A DNA stretch of 64,000 nt, taken from contig NZ_CP065997.1 in assembly GCF_016127315.1 (NCBI RefSeq), positions 3,348,001 through 3,412,000 of the forward strand, in the 5' to 3' direction. Each line of letters starts with the position of its first letter. Positions within the stretch are counted from its first letter, which is position 1. This DNA is from Achromobacter deleyi. GTDB taxonomy: Bacteria > Pseudomonadota > Gammaproteobacteria > Burkholderiales > Burkholderiaceae_B. The notes beneath the pieces are model-generated. The model had not been told where the DNA came from and did no database searches. It saw nothing but the letters and a program-made list of their open reading frames with translations. A program made the position numbers and the translations under genes. This document shows positions 33,689-44,127 of this stretch, in pieces.

Positions 33689-34885
33689 ATGAGCACCCGC
33701 CGCAAACCCGCGTCTTCCGATACCGGCGCCACGCCGTCCTACGACACCGTGGCCCTGGTGCTGCAGGGCGGCGGCGCCCTCGGCTCGTACCAGGCGGGGG
33801 TCTACCAGGGCCTGCACGAGGCCGGCATCCGTCCGAACTGGATCTCCGGCATCTCGATCGGCTCGATCAACGCGGCGATCATCGCCGGTTCGCGCGAGGA
33901 CGAGCGCATCGAACGGCTGCGCGGCTTCTGGGAAAGCATCTGCCGGCCGGCGGGGTTCGCCTCGGTTCCCTGGGGCGATACGCTGGCCGGCATGTTCGAG
34001 GGCATTCCGTTCGGCTTCGGCTCGCCCGCCATGAACGGCCAGCTATCGGCCTTCCAGGCGCTGTTCTCGGGGCAGCCGGGCTTTTTCAAGCCGCGCTTTC
34101 CGCCGCCATACTGGGTGCACGGCAAGGGCGCGGCGTCCACCAGCTTCTACGACACCACGCCGTTGGCCGCGACGTTGCGTGAGTACGTGGATTTCGATCT
34201 GCTCAATTCCGGCTCGGTGCGCGCCAGTTTTGGCGTGGTCAACGTGCGCAGCGGCAATTTCGCCTATTTCGACAGCCTCAAGGACACCCTGCGGCCCGAG
34301 CACATCATGGCCTCCGGCGCCTTGCCGCCCGGCTTCCCGTCGGTGGAGATCGACGGCGAGCACTACTGGGACGGCGGCGTGGTGTCCAACACGCCGCTGG
34401 CGCAGGTGCTGACCAGCGACACGATGCGCGACACGCTGGCCTTCCAGGTCGACCTGTGGCCCGCGCGCGGCGGGCTGCCGACCACGCTCGAGGAAGTGGC
34501 CGAGCGCCAGAAGGACATCCAGTATTCCAGCCGGACCCGCATGGTCACCGACCAGTTGCGGCGCGTGCTCAAGCTGCGCCATGGCCTGCAGCAACTGCTG
34601 GAACGCCTGCCCGAAGCGGAGCGCGGCGCGCCCGAGCTGGCGGAAATCCGCCGTCTCGCCAAGACCCCGGCCACCAACATCATCAACCTGATCTACGAGT
34701 CCAAGCACCGCGAGCGCTTCTCCAAGGACTACGAGTTCGGCACCGAGGCCATGCGCGAGCACTGGGAGTCGGGGCTGGCCGACATCCGCCAGACACTGGC
34801 CAAGCCGGGCATCCTGGCGCGTCCCACCCAGGACAGCTGCTTCGTGGCCCACGACATCCACCGCAACGGCAAGCGCACCGCCTGA
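33689..34885 (+). CDS. Patatin-like phospholipase (with C-terminal DUF3734-type region)
   Basis: The 398-residue patatin-family hydrolase has the oxyanion hole LVLQGGGALGSYQAGVYQGL, nucleophile elbow GISIGSINAAI (GxSxG) and catalytic Asp in YWDGGVVSNTPL, so the Ser-Asp dyad is complete. The C-terminal half (TLEEVAERQKDIQYSSRTRM onward) matches the extension found in many proteobacterial patatins. It has no signal peptide, so it is likely cytoplasmic or membrane-associated. The substrate may be phospholipid or another ester. Confidence 0.88.
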   Translation: MSTRRKPASSDTGATPSYDTVALVLQGGGALGSYQAGVYQGLHEAGIRPNWISGISIGSINAAIIAGSREDERIERLRGFWESICRPAGFASVPWGDTLAGMFEGIPFGFGSPAMNGQLSAFQALFSGQPGFFKPRFPPPYWVHGKGAASTSFYDTTPLAATLREYVDFDLLNSGSVRASFGVVNVRSGNFAYFDSLKDTLRPEHIMASGALPPGFPSVEIDGEHYWDGGVVSNTPLAQVLTSDTMRDTLAFQVDLWPARGGLPTTLEEVAERQKDIQYSSRTRMVTDQLRRVLKLRHGLQQLLERLPEAERGAPELAEIRRLAKTPATNIINLIYESKHRERFSKDYEFGTEAMREHWESGLADIRQTLAKPGILARPTQDSCFVAHDIHRNGKRTA

Positions 34886-35042
34886 ACCGCCGGGGGCGGC
34901 AGGCTGGGATCCGTCTGATTCCAGGGGAAACTCGGCGCACAACGGCGTCAGCAACGGTAGTCTTTCGGCAAGACTTGAAACCTTGTTCCGGGTCCGGGCC
35001 GCCGTCTTCCGCGCCGCGCCCGCGCCCGGTGGAGACGCCGAC

Positions 35043-35483
35043 ATGACCATCGCTTTCCCCCAATCCCCCGTCCGTGGCCCGCAGTCCGCGCCCGCGGTTC
35101 CCGGCGCCGCCGCGCCCGCCACGCTGGCCGAAGCGGCCGACGGCGCCTTCCCGGTCCGGCTCGATGGCTGGTGGAGCCTGCTGTACCACGGCTGGACCCT
35201 GCTGACGCCGCAGGGCACGCGCCTGGACCTGACCGAGGTCGAGCGCGCCTGCTTCCAGTGCCTGCTGCGCAATCCGCGCAAGGAACTGCTGCGCGAAGAA
35301 CTCGCGGTGCTGCGCGAGGAATTGATGCTGCCGCGCCAGAGCACCAACCTGCGCGCCCTGAACGTGGCGATCTGCCGCCTGCGCCGCAAGGTGCGCCAGG
35401 CTGGCGGCCGTCTGCCGCTGCATACGGTGCACGGCGTGGGCTATGTCTTCCTGGGCAACCTGCAAGAGGTTGCCGACGTGTGA
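35043..35483 (+). CDS. Stand-alone winged-helix (OmpR/PhoB C-terminal type) regulator
   Basis: The 146-residue protein consists of a Pro/Ala-rich N-terminal segment and one Trans_reg_C DNA-binding domain (LTPQGTRLDLTEVERACFQC, LLRNPRKELLREELAVLREE, LRALNVAICRLRRKVRQAGG, LPLHTVHGVGYVFLG). No receiver domain is present, so it cannot be a conventional two-component response regulator. ATG 35043 follows a GGAGAC site. It lies 294 bp upstream of the efflux operon and in the same direction, so it is a candidate regulator of that operon; this is inference. Confidence 0.75.
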   Translation: MTIAFPQSPVRGPQSAPAVPGAAAPATLAEAADGAFPVRLDGWWSLLYHGWTLLTPQGTRLDLTEVERACFQCLLRNPRKELLREELAVLREELMLPRQSTNLRALNVAICRLRRKVRQAGGRLPLHTVHGVGYVFLGNLQEVADV

Positions 35484-35647
35484 TCGCGGTGAACGGATTT
35501 TCCCCGGATCCGTTTGTTCTACGCCGCGCTTCGTGGTGCGCGCCGTCGTGAAAATCAGTGATTTCCCCAATAACTGAGTTACATTAACGGGCTATTCACG
35601 TGTCAGTGGCGGGGCGCAGGATTTTGCTTTGATCGCAATCACGTATT

Positions 35648-35746
35648 GCGGTCAAATACGGCGGTCGGACACGGCCGCGCAAACCCAAGGCCGCCCTTCG
35701 GCAACCGGACACGGCGGTCAGCAGACGCCGTTACATTGTTGCGGTC
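35648..35746. promoter_or_regulatory. Cluster of GCGGTC repeats upstream of the efflux operon
   Basis: GCGGTC occurs at 35648, 35661, 35714 and 35741. The longer element CGGACACGGC is repeated at 35666-35675 and 35706-35715. The cluster ends 32 bases before the membrane-fusion gene start. It may be a multi-copy operator; with GC-rich DNA some repetition is expected by chance. Confidence 0.35.
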
Positions 35747-35777
35747 GCTTGACGCGGTTAACTTCGCGGGGGTTTCA

Positions 35778-37049
35778 ATGCGGTTTTCGCCTAAACGTGT
35801 CTCAGGTCTGGCTTTTTCCGGCGGCGTCCTCGCGCTGTTGTTGGCGGGTTGCGGTGAAAAGCCGCAGATGAATCCCGGCATGCCGCAGGTCAGCGTCATC
35901 ACGGTGCAGCCGCAACGCACACCCATCATCTCCGAACTGCCCGGCCGCGTCGACGCGGTGCGCGATGCCCAGATCCGTTCGCGGGTCACCGGCATCGTCC
36001 AGAAGATCGCCTTCGAGCAGGGCGGCGACGTCAAGGAAAACCAGCTGCTGTTCAAGATCGATCCGGCGCCCTACAAGGCCGCCTACGATCAGGCCACCGC
36101 GCAGCTCAAGCAGGCGCAGGCCAATCTGTTCAGCGCCAAGCTGCTGGCCGACCGCTACGGGCCGCTGGTCAAGGCCAACGCCGTCAGCAAGCAGGAATAC
36201 GACAACGCCGTGGCGGCCTACCGCCAGGCCGACGCCACCGTGGCCGCGGCCAAGGCGGCGCAGGACAACGCCTCCATCAACCTCGGCTACACCGATGTCA
36301 CCTCGCCCATCACGGGCCGCATCGGCAAGCCGCTGGTGACCGAGGGCGCGCTGGTCGAGGCGACCTCGGCCACGCAGATGGCGACCGTGCAGCAGCTCGA
36401 CCCGATCTACGTGGACTTCACCCAGTCCACCGCCGACCTGGCCGCACTGCGCCGCGCCTTCGCCAGCGGCAAGCTGCAGCAGGTCGGCAAGGACGCCGCC
36501 CGCGCCACCGTGGTGCTGGAAGACGGTTCCGAATACGACAAGCCGGGCAAGCTGCTGTTCACCGGCATCACGGTCGATCCCAGCACCGGCCAGGTCAACC
36601 TGCGCGCCGAGGTGCCCAATCCCGACGGCATCCTGTTGCCCGGCATGTACGTGCGCGTGCGCCTGGAGCAGGGCGTGGACGACCAGGCCCTGGTGGTGCC
36701 GCAGCAGGCGCTGCAACGCACCGCCGACGGTTCGCAGAGCCTGATGCTGGTCAAGGACAACAAGATCGAACAGTTGCCCGTCACCACCGGCGGCGCCATC
36801 AAGAACGACTGGCTCATCACCAGCGGCCTGAAGGCTGGCGACGTGGTCGTGGTCGAAGGCTTCCAGAAGATCCGTCCCGGCGCCCCGGTGCAGGCCAGTC
36901 CCTGGAACAAGGACAAGGCGGGCGGCGCGCCCGCCGCGGGCGGTCAGCCGCCGGCACAGCCTGGCGCCAAGCCGGCGGATCCCGCGGCCAAGCCCGCGGA
37001 CCCCGCCAAGCCGGCGCAGCAGGCCCCGGCCGCCGGCCAGAAATCGTAA
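35778..37049 (+). CDS. RND efflux periplasmic adaptor (AxyA/MexA/AcrA-like)
   Basis: This membrane-fusion protein links the inner-membrane pump and the outer-membrane channel. The 423-residue lipoprotein has Cys25 in LLLAGCGEK. The barrel-sandwich and hairpin blocks are GRVDAVRDAQIRSRVTGIVQ, EQGGDVKENQLLFKID, YTDVTSPITGRIGK and GQVNLRAEVPNPDGILLPGM. A Pro/Ala/Lys-rich tail (repeats of AKPADPA) ends the protein. It is first in a three-gene operon resembling MexAB-OprM or Achromobacter AxyABM; that name rests on remembered similarity. Confidence 0.9.
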   Translation: MRFSPKRVSGLAFSGGVLALLLAGCGEKPQMNPGMPQVSVITVQPQRTPIISELPGRVDAVRDAQIRSRVTGIVQKIAFEQGGDVKENQLLFKIDPAPYKAAYDQATAQLKQAQANLFSAKLLADRYGPLVKANAVSKQEYDNAVAAYRQADATVAAAKAAQDNASINLGYTDVTSPITGRIGKPLVTEGALVEATSATQMATVQQLDPIYVDFTQSTADLAALRRAFASGKLQQVGKDAARATVVLEDGSEYDKPGKLLFTGITVDPSTGQVNLRAEVPNPDGILLPGMYVRVRLEQGVDDQALVVPQQALQRTADGSQSLMLVKDNKIEQLPVTTGGAIKNDWLITSGLKAGDVVVVEGFQKIRPGAPVQASPWNKDKAGGAPAAGGQPPAQPGAKPADPAAKPADPAKPAQQAPAAGQKS

Positions 37050-37112
37050 GCGGCTCGCAGCGCAACGCGCTGCGTTCCTCTTTGGTGAGCATCGCTTTCA
37101 GAGTCAGCCCAC

Positions 37113-40100
37113 ATGCCGCAATTTTTTATTGATCGACCAATTTTCGCCTGGGTAGTCGCCCTGTTCATCCTGCTGGCGGGGGTGCTGGCCATCCCCAACA
37201 TGCCGGTATCGCAGTATCCCGACGTGGCGCCTCCGGCCATCACCATCACCGCGACCTATCCCGGCGCGTCGGCCAAGGAAGTGGCCGAATCGGTCACCAG
37301 TATCATCGAGGACAAGCTCAACGGCGCCAAGGGCCTGATCTACTACGAGTCGGTCAGCGATTCCTATGGCACCTCGACCATCACCGCCACCTTCGCGCCC
37401 GGCCGCGATCCCGACCTGGCGCAGGTGGACGTGCAGAACCGCGTGTCCAACGTGATCGCCCAGCTGCCCTCCGCGGTGCAGCAGCAGGGCCTGAAGTACG
37501 AGCAGACCAGTACCGGCTTCCTGATGATCGTGACGCTGTCGTCCACCGACGGCTCGCTCGACCAAACGGCGCTGGCCGACTACATCACCCGCAACATCCA
37601 GAACCCGGTGTCGCGCGTGTCCGGCGTGGGCCAGTTCCAGCTGTTCGCGGCGCCGCGCGCCATGCGCATCTGGGTCGACCCGGCCAAGCTGGTCGGCTTC
37701 AGCCTGAGCATGGCCGAGGTCAACCAGGCCATCGCCGCGCAGAACGTGCTGGTGTCCGGCGGCAGCATCGGCGCGCCGCCCAACCCCGAGTCGCAGCGCA
37801 TCACCGCCACCGTGGTGGCCAACGGCCAGCTCAGCACCGTCGAAGGCTTCGGCAAGATCGTGCTGCGCGCCAACACCGATGGCTCCAAGGTGCTGCTGCG
37901 CGACGTCGCCCGCATCGAGGTCGGCGCCGACAACTACCAGTTCGGCGCCCGCCTGAACGGCAAGCCCACGGCGGCCTTCGCCATCGTGCTGTCGCCGGAC
38001 GCCAACGCGCTGGCCACCGCCCAGGGCGTGCGCCAGCAGATGGACGAGCTGTCCAAGTACTTCCCGGGCAACATCACCTACGCCATCCCCTACGACACCG
38101 CGCCGTACGTCAAGGTCTCGATCGAGCAGGTGCTGCATACCCTGGCCGAAGCCATGGTGCTGGTGTTCCTGGTGATGTACCTGTTCCTGCAGAACGTGCG
38201 CTACACCCTGATCCCGGCGCTGGTGGTGCCGGTGGCCATGCTGGGGTCGTTCGCGGTGATGCTGGGGCTGGGATTCTCGATCAACGTGCTGACCATGTTC
38301 GCCATGGTGCTGGCCATCGGCATCCTGGTGGACGACGCCATCGTGGTGGTCGAGAACGTCGAGCGGATCATGGCGACCGAAGGGTTGCCACCCAAGGAGG
38401 CCACCAAGAAGGCCATGCCGCAGATCAGCGGCGCCATCATCGGCATCACGCTGGTGCTGGTGACGGTGTTCCTGCCGCTGGCCTTCATGAGCGGGTCGGT
38501 GGGCGTGATCTACCGCCAGTTCTCGGTGGCCATGGCCGTGTCGATCTTCTTCTCGGCGCTGCTGGCGCTGACCTTCACGCCGGCGCTGTGCGCGACCATC
38601 CTGAAGCCGGTGCCCAAGGGACACCACAACGACAAGAAGGGTTTCTTCGGCTGGTTCAACCGCAAGTTCGACGCCACCACGCACGGCTACCAGAACTGGG
38701 TCTCGCGCATGCTGCACAAGGGCGGCCGCATGATGCTGGCCTTCCTGGTGCTGGTGATCCTGCTGGGCTGGCTGTACCTGCGCCTGCCGTCTTCGTTCCT
38801 GCCGGAAGAAGACCAGGGCTACGTCATCAGCAACATCGAGCTGCCCACGGGCGCCAGCGCCAACCGCACGGTGCAGGTGATCGAGGAGGTCGAGGCCTAT
38901 TTCCGCCAGATCCCCGCGGTCGAGAACATCATTACCGTGCAGGGCTTCAGCTTCAACGGCAACGGCTTGAACGCGGCCATCGCCTTCACCACGCTCAAGG
39001 ACTTCAAGGACCGCAAGGGCAAGGGCGATTCAGCCGGCGCCATCGCGTTCAATGCATTCCAGAAGCAGCTGATGGGCGTTCACGACGCCATGGTGTTCAC
39101 GCTGGTGCCGCCCGCGATCTCGTCGCTGGGCAACGCCACCGGTTTCGACCTGCGCCTGCAGGACCGCGGTTCGGCCGGCACCGATGCGCTGGCCGCGGCC
39201 ACCGGCCAGCTGATGGGCATGGCCATGAAGAGCCCGGTGCTGTCGCAGGTGCGCATCACCGGCCTGTCGGCCGGCGCGCAGCTGACCCTGGACATCGACC
39301 GTGACAAGGCCGCCGCGCTGGGGGTGAACTTCGACGAGGCCGCCTCGCTGATCTCCACCGCCGTCGGTTCGGCCTACCTGAGCAAGTTCCCGAACCTGGG
39401 CCGGATGCAGAACATCTGGGTGCAGGCGGATGCGCCGTACCGCATGCAGCTGTCGGACGTGCTCAAGCTGAACGCCCGCAACGTGCAGGGCGGCATGGTG
39501 CCGCTGTCGACCTTCGTCAGCGCCAAATGGTCGCAGGGCCCGGTGCAGGTGGTGCGCTACAACAGCTATGAATCCATGCGCATCGGCGGCAGCGCCGCCG
39601 CCGGCTACACGACCGGCCAGGCCATGGAGGAAATGCAGAAGCTGGTGGGCCAGCTGCCGCAGGGTTTCGGCTACGAGTGGACCGGGCTGTCCTACCAGGA
39701 ACGCCAGGCCGGCAACCAGGCCCCGATCCTGATGGGCCTGTCGCTGCTGGTGGTGTTCCTGGTGCTGGCCGCGCTGTATGAAAGCTGGGCCATCCCGATC
39801 TCGGTGATGCTGGTGGTGCCGCTGGGCATGCTGGGCGCGGTGGCGCTGGTCAGCGCGCTGGGCATGTCCAACGACGTGTACTTCCAGGTGGGCATGGTGA
39901 CCGTGATCGGGCTGGCGGCCAAAAACGCCATCCTGATCGTGGAATTCGCCAAGGACCAGTACGCGCGCGGCATGGGCCTCTACGAGGCGGCGGTGGAAGC
40001 CGCGCGCCTGCGGTTCCGGCCGATCCTGATGACCTCGCTGGCGTTCATCCTGGGCGTGGTGCCGCTGGCCATGGCCACCGGCGCCGGCGCCGCCAGCCAG

Positions 40101-40334
40101 CGCGCGGTGGGCCTGGGCGTGTTGGGCGGCATGCTGGCCGCCACGCCGTTCGCGGTGATTTTCGTGCCGACCTTCTTCGTCGTGGTGCTGGGCCTGTTCA
40201 AGACCAAGCCGCGCCTGCTGGGCGCCGAGCTGCGCGCCTTCGAGGAAGAGCAGGCGGCCAAGAAGGCGGCCGCGGGGCAGACCCCGCCGGACGCTCCCGC
40301 ACAACCCAACGGTGGCCAGGAGGGCAAGGAATGA
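37113..40334 (+). CDS. RND efflux inner-membrane transporter (AxyB/MexB/AcrB-like)
   Basis: The 1073-residue HAE1-type drug/proton antiporter starts MPQFFIDRPIFAWVVALFIL, as AcrB homologues do. Proton-relay Asp residues are in the TM4 segment GILVDDAIVVVENVERIM, and the TM10-11 Lys is in VIGLAAKNAILIVEFAKDQY. AcrB has 1049 residues; the extra is mostly a polar tail. It is expected to expel several antibiotics, as MexB does. The 63-base gap after the adaptor gene contains no other feature, and the stop overlaps the outer-membrane gene by four bases. Confidence 0.95.
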   Translation: MPQFFIDRPIFAWVVALFILLAGVLAIPNMPVSQYPDVAPPAITITATYPGASAKEVAESVTSIIEDKLNGAKGLIYYESVSDSYGTSTITATFAPGRDPDLAQVDVQNRVSNVIAQLPSAVQQQGLKYEQTSTGFLMIVTLSSTDGSLDQTALADYITRNIQNPVSRVSGVGQFQLFAAPRAMRIWVDPAKLVGFSLSMAEVNQAIAAQNVLVSGGSIGAPPNPESQRITATVVANGQLSTVEGFGKIVLRANTDGSKVLLRDVARIEVGADNYQFGARLNGKPTAAFAIVLSPDANALATAQGVRQQMDELSKYFPGNITYAIPYDTAPYVKVSIEQVLHTLAEAMVLVFLVMYLFLQNVRYTLIPALVVPVAMLGSFAVMLGLGFSINVLTMFAMVLAIGILVDDAIVVVENVERIMATEGLPPKEATKKAMPQISGAIIGITLVLVTVFLPLAFMSGSVGVIYRQFSVAMAVSIFFSALLALTFTPALCATILKPVPKGHHNDKKGFFGWFNRKFDATTHGYQNWVSRMLHKGGRMMLAFLVLVILLGWLYLRLPSSFLPEEDQGYVISNIELPTGASANRTVQVIEEVEAYFRQIPAVENIITVQGFSFNGNGLNAAIAFTTLKDFKDRKGKGDSAGAIAFNAFQKQLMGVHDAMVFTLVPPAISSLGNATGFDLRLQDRGSAGTDALAAATGQLMGMAMKSPVLSQVRITGLSAGAQLTLDIDRDKAAALGVNFDEAASLISTAVGSAYLSKFPNLGRMQNIWVQADAPYRMQLSDVLKLNARNVQGGMVPLSTFVSAKWSQGPVQVVRYNSYESMRIGGSAAAGYTTGQAMEEMQKLVGQLPQGFGYEWTGLSYQERQAGNQAPILMGLSLLVVFLVLAALYESWAIPISVMLVVPLGMLGAVALVSALGMSNDVYFQVGMVTVIGLAAKNAILIVEFAKDQYARGMGLYEAAVEAARLRFRPILMTSLAFILGVVPLAMATGAGAASQRAVGLGVLGGMLAATPFAVIFVPTFFVVVLGLFKTKPRLLGAELRAFEEEQAAKKAAAGQTPPDAPAQPNGGQEGKE

Positions 40335-41818
40335 GCGCCCTGATGTTCAAACAGACCGCCTTGTCCGCCTTCGTGGCGGTGGCGTTGGCCGGCTGCTCGC
40401 TGGCGCCCGACTACAAGCGTCCCGATGCGCCGGTTTCCGGCAACTGGCCGGACCAGCCCAAGGTGCAGTACGGCGCGTACGCCAATCCGATGACGCTGGG
40501 CACGCAGCCCGCGTCCGCGGTGGCGCCGCAGGCGGCCACGGCCGCCGCCGACCTGGGCTGGCGCGAGTTCTTCCATGACCCGCGCCTGCAGCGCCTGATC
40601 GAGCTGGCGCTGGTCAACAACCGCGACCTGCGCGTGGCGGTGCAGCGCGTCGAAGAGGCGCGCGCCCAGTACGGCGTGCAGCGCGGCGCGCAGTGGCCGA
40701 GCATCGGCGCCGGCATCCAGGGCCAGCGCCAGCGCTTCCCCGAGAACATGCGCCAGCCCGGCGCCGGTTCGATCACCAGTTCCTATCAGGCCGGCATCGG
40801 CCTGACCACGTTCGAGATCGACCTGTTCGGCCGCCTGCGCAGCCTGTCGGAAGCGGCGTACCAGCAGTACCTGTCGACCGAACAGGCGCAAAAGAGCACC
40901 CACATCACGCTGATCGGCGCGGTGGCGCAGTCGTACTTCAACCTGCGCGCGGCTCAGGTGCAGCTGGAACTGACCCAGCGCACGCTGGCCTCGCGCCAGG
41001 AGTCGTACAACCTGGTCAAGCGCCGCTTCGATGGCGGCGTGGCGTCCGAACTGGACCTGAACCAGTCCAAGTCGCTGCTGGATACGGCCTCGGCCGACCT
41101 GGCGCAACTGGCCCGGGCCCAGGCCCAGGCCGTCAACGCGCTGGTGCTGCTGCTGGGCACGCCGTTGCCCGAGGACCTGCCGGCGCCGGCGACGTTCGGC
41201 CGCGACCAGTTGCTGGCGACGGTGCCGGCCGGATTGCCGTCCGACCTGCTGGAGCGCCGCCCGGACATCCTGGCCGCCGAGAACAACCTGAGATCGGCCA
41301 ACGCCAACATCGGCGCGGCGCGCGCGGCGTTCTTCCCGACCATCTCGCTGACCGGCCTGCTGGGCGTGGCCAGTCCGTCGCTGGATACGCTGTTCAAGGG
41401 CGGGCAGGGCTACTGGAGCTTCTCGCCGTCGATCACGACGCCGCTGTTCGCGGGCGGCAGCATCCGCGAAGGCCTGAACCTGGCCCGCGCGCGTGACAAC
41501 ATCGCGGTGGCGCAGTACGAGCAGACCATCCAGCAGGCGTTCCGCGAAGTCTCGGACGCGCTGGCGGGCGAAGCCACCTACGGCGCGCAGCTGGACGCCC
41601 AGCGCGCGCTGCAGGATTCGTCGGCGCGCACCCTGGAACTGTCGAATCTGCGGTATACCAATGGTGTCGACAGCTACCTGCAGGTGCAGACCGCGCAAGT
41701 GGACTTTTTCAATGCCCAGCTCGCGCTGGTGCAAACCGGCCTGGCCGCGCTGATCAACCGTGTGGAACTCTACAAGGCGTTGGGCGGCGGCTGGGAAGAA
41801 ACAACGAAAGTGCAATGA
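40331..41818 (+). CDS. RND efflux outer-membrane channel (OprM/NodT family)
   Basis: The 495-residue TolC-like lipoprotein has Cys22 in [14 protein letters not shown]. Duplicated OEP repeats include [20 protein letters not shown] and [20 protein letters not shown], and the periplasmic tip has [20 protein letters not shown]. Its start overlaps the pump gene stop (ATGA), and its own stop overlaps the pdxJ start, so efflux and cofactor genes share a transcript. Confidence 0.93.
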   Translation: MSALMFKQTALSAFVAVALAGCSLAPDYKRPDAPVSGNWPDQPKVQYGAYANPMTLGTQPASAVAPQAATAAADLGWREFFHDPRLQRLIELALVNNRDLRVAVQRVEEARAQYGVQRGAQWPSIGAGIQGQRQRFPENMRQPGAGSITSSYQAGIGLTTFEIDLFGRLRSLSEAAYQQYLSTEQAQKSTHITLIGAVAQSYFNLRAAQVQLELTQRTLASRQESYNLVKRRFDGGVASELDLNQSKSLLDTASADLAQLARAQAQAVNALVLLLGTPLPEDLPAPATFGRDQLLATVPAGLPSDLLERRPDILAAENNLRSANANIGAARAAFFPTISLTGLLGVASPSLDTLFKGGQGYWSFSPSITTPLFAGGSIREGLNLARARDNIAVAQYEQTIQQAFREVSDALAGEATYGAQLDAQRALQDSSARTLELSNLRYTNGVDSYLQVQTAQVDFFNAQLALVQTGLAALINRVELYKALGGGWEETTKVQ

Positions 41819-42555
41819 TAGAACTTGGTGTAAACATCGATCACGTCGCGACCCTGCGGCAACAGCGCCACACGGCCTATCCCGACCCGGTGGCGGCGGC
41901 GCTGCGCGCCGAAGACGCCGGCGCCGACCTGATCACGCTGCATCTGCGCGAAGACCGCCGCCACATCCAGGACGCCGACGTCTACGCCATCCGGCCGCAG
42001 CTGCGCACGCGCATGAACCTGGAGTGCGCGGTCACGCCCGAAATGCTGGAGATCGCCTGCGCGGTCAAGCCCAGTGACGTCTGCCTGGTGCCGGAAAAGC
42101 GCACCGAGCTGACCACCGAGGGCGGGCTGGAAGTGGCGGGCGCCATGTCGGCGGTGTCGGACGCCGTTGGCCTGCTGGCCGAGGCCGGCATCCGTGTGTC
42201 GCTCTTCATCGATCCGGACCCCGCGCAGATCGAAGCCGCCGCCCGCGCGGGCGCGCCGGTCATCGAGCTGCACACCGGCGCCTACGCCGAAGCCGAGGGC
42301 GAAGCCGCCCTGGCCGAACTGCGGCGCATCCGCGTGGCGGTGGCCGAAGGGCTGCGCCATGGCCTGCGCGTCAACGCCGGCCACGGCCTGCACTACGGCA
42401 ACGTCAAGCCGGTGGCGGCGCTGGACGGCATTTCCGAGCTCAACATCGGCCACGCCATCGTGGCGCAGGCGGTGTTCGACGGCTGGGAAAAGGCCGTGCG
42501 CGACATGAAGGCGCTGATGGTGCAGGCCCGCCTGGAAGCGCTGCGCGGCCGTTGA
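41815..42555 (+). CDS. pdxJ: Pyridoxine 5'-phosphate synthase
   Basis: PdxJ condenses 1-deoxyxylulose 5-phosphate with 3-amino-2-oxopropyl phosphate in de novo vitamin B6 synthesis. The 246-residue TIM barrel has [16 protein letters not shown] at the N-terminus, [45 protein letters not shown] and the C-terminal [20 protein letters not shown] and [13 protein letters not shown]. Its ATG overlaps the efflux channel stop by four bases. pdxJ and acpS are adjacent in many proteobacteria. Confidence 0.96.
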   Translation: MIELGVNIDHVATLRQQRHTAYPDPVAAALRAEDAGADLITLHLREDRRHIQDADVYAIRPQLRTRMNLECAVTPEMLEIACAVKPSDVCLVPEKRTELTTEGGLEVAGAMSAVSDAVGLLAEAGIRVSLFIDPDPAQIEAAARAGAPVIELHTGAYAEAEGEAALAELRRIRVAVAEGLRHGLRVNAGHGLHYGNVKPVAALDGISELNIGHAIVAQAVFDGWEKAVRDMKALMVQARLEALRGR

Positions 42556-42590
42556 GCCCGGGCCCGATCCCTTTTCACGACGCCGCAGCG

Positions 42591-43028
42591 ATGTCCGAGT
42601 CCGATCCCCCTCTCGCCGTCCCCGCGCCGGCCGCCATCGGCGGCATCGGCATGGACCTGCTGCGCATCGACCGCATCGAGCGCGCCCTGGCGCGCCACGG
42701 CGACCGTTTCGCCGAGAAGATCCTGGGACCGCAGGAACTGGCCAAGTTCCACGCCCGCCGCGCCCGCGACCCGGTGCGCGGCGTGCGCTTCCTGGCGACG
42801 CGCTTTGCCGCCAAGGAAGCCTTTTCCAAGGCGGTCGGATTGGGCATGCGCATGCCCATGACCTGGCGCCGGGTGCAGACCCTGAACGCGCCCGGCGGCC
42901 GGCCGGTGCTGGTGATCGCGCCCGAACTGCTGGAATGGTATGTGCAGCGCTTCGGCGCCGCGCACGTTTCCATCACCGATGAATCCGACATGGCCGCCGC
43001 CTATGTGGTGGTCGAACGCAAGCCCTGA
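42591..43028 (+). CDS. acpS: Holo-[acyl-carrier-protein] synthase
   Basis: AcpS transfers 4'-phosphopantetheine from CoA to apo-ACP. It has 145 residues (E. coli 126), with a 19-residue N-terminal extension before the core. The metal-binding Asp is in [17 protein letters not shown], the catalytic Glu in [17 protein letters not shown]. The start at 42591 is used, although internal starts are possible. It is followed 43 bases later by nagZ, in the usual betaproteobacterial order. Confidence 0.93.
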   Translation: MSESDPPLAVPAPAAIGGIGMDLLRIDRIERALARHGDRFAEKILGPQELAKFHARRARDPVRGVRFLATRFAAKEAFSKAVGLGMRMPMTWRRVQTLNAPGGRPVLVIAPELLEWYVQRFGAAHVSITDESDMAAAYVVVERKP

Positions 43029-43071
43029 GCCCGCGGGCCGGCCTGCAAGACACAGACTGAAGGACACGCCG

Positions 43072-44127
43072 ATGGCCAAGAAGAAATCCCGGGCGCTGCC
43101 GCCCGGTCCCGTGATGGTCGATGTGGCCGGCACCGTGCTGACCAAGGAAGAAAAGAAGCGCCTGCGCCACCCGCTGGTGGGCGGCGTGATCCTGTTCGCC
43201 CGCAATTTCGAGAACCGCCGCCAGCTGACCGAGCTGACCCGCCAGATCCACAAGGCGCGCAAGGAGCGCCTGCTGATCCTGGTCGATCACGAGGGCGGCC
43301 GGGTGCAGCGCTTCCGCGAGGACGGCTTCACGCCGTTGCCGGCGATGCGCGACCTGGGCGTGCTGTGGGACCGCGATCCGCTGACCGCCATGCGCCTGGC
43401 GACCGAGGCCGGTTACGTGCTGGCCGCCGAGCTGCGCGCCTGCGGCGTGGACATGAGCTTCACGCCGGTGCTGGACCTGGACTACGGCGTCAGCAAGGTG
43501 ATCGGCAACCGCGCCTTCCACCATGACGCGCGGGTAGTGACGATGCTGTCGCGCGCGCTGATCCAGGGCCTGACGCTGGCCGGCATGTCGGCCTGCGGCA
43601 AGCATTTCCCGGGCCACGGTTTCGTCGGCGCGGATTCGCACCACGAGATCCCGGTCGATCCGCGCCCGCTGGAGCGCATCCTGAAGGACGACGCCGCGCC
43701 CTACGCCTGGCTGGGCGACGCGGTGCTGCCGTCGGTGATGCCGGCGCACGTGATCTATCCCAAGGTCGACAAGCATCCGGCCGGCTTCTCCAGGCGCTGG
43801 GTGCAGGACATCCTGCGCACCCGCCTGGGCTACGATGGCGTGGTGTTCTCGGATGACCTGACCATGGAAGGCGCGTCCGTCGCCGGCGACATCCTGGCGC
43901 GCGCCCAGGCCGCGCTCGGCGCCGGCTGCGACATGGTGCTGGTGTGCAACCGGCCCGACCTGGCCGACGAGCTGCTGGCGCGGCTCGAGTTCGACCATGC
44001 GCCCGAGTCCGTGGCCCGCATCCGCCGGTTGATGCCGCGTTTCGACGCGCTCGACTGGGATTCCCTGCAGGCCGAAAGCCGTTACCAGAATGCCCGACGA
44101 CTTCAATCTCAAATCGTTCCTGGCTGA
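43072..44127 (+). CDS. nagZ: Beta-N-acetylhexosaminidase (peptidoglycan recycling)
   Basis: NagZ removes GlcNAc from anhydromuropeptides in cell-wall recycling; its product can induce AmpC-type beta-lactamases in some species. The 351-residue GH3 protein has the family motif [20 protein letters not shown], which carries the catalytic His/Asp loop, and the nucleophile Asp in [12 protein letters not shown]. Start 43072 ([12 protein letters not shown]) is near GAAGGACA. It overlaps uvrC by 38 bases. Confidence 0.95.
   Translation: MAKKKSRALPPGPVMVDVAGTVLTKEEKKRLRHPLVGGVILFARNFENRRQLTELTRQIHKARKERLLILVDHEGGRVQRFREDGFTPLPAMRDLGVLWDRDPLTAMRLATEAGYVLAAELRACGVDMSFTPVLDLDYGVSKVIGNRAFHHDARVVTMLSRALIQGLTLAGMSACGKHFPGHGFVGADSHHEIPVDPRPLERILKDDAAPYAWLGDAVLPSVMPAHVIYPKVDKHPAGFSRRWVQDILRTRLGYDGVVFSDDLTMEGASVAGDILARAQAALGAGCDMVLVCNRPDLADELLARLEFDHAPESVARIRRLMPRFDALDWDSLQAESRYQNARRLQSQIVPG

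Noticed and set aside
37104..38717. Long open frames antisense to the RND pump and to many other genes
   Set aside because: They are typical of GC-rich DNA, are rich in Arg, His, Gly and Ala, show no family motifs and no ribosome sites, and lie opposite clearly conserved genes.
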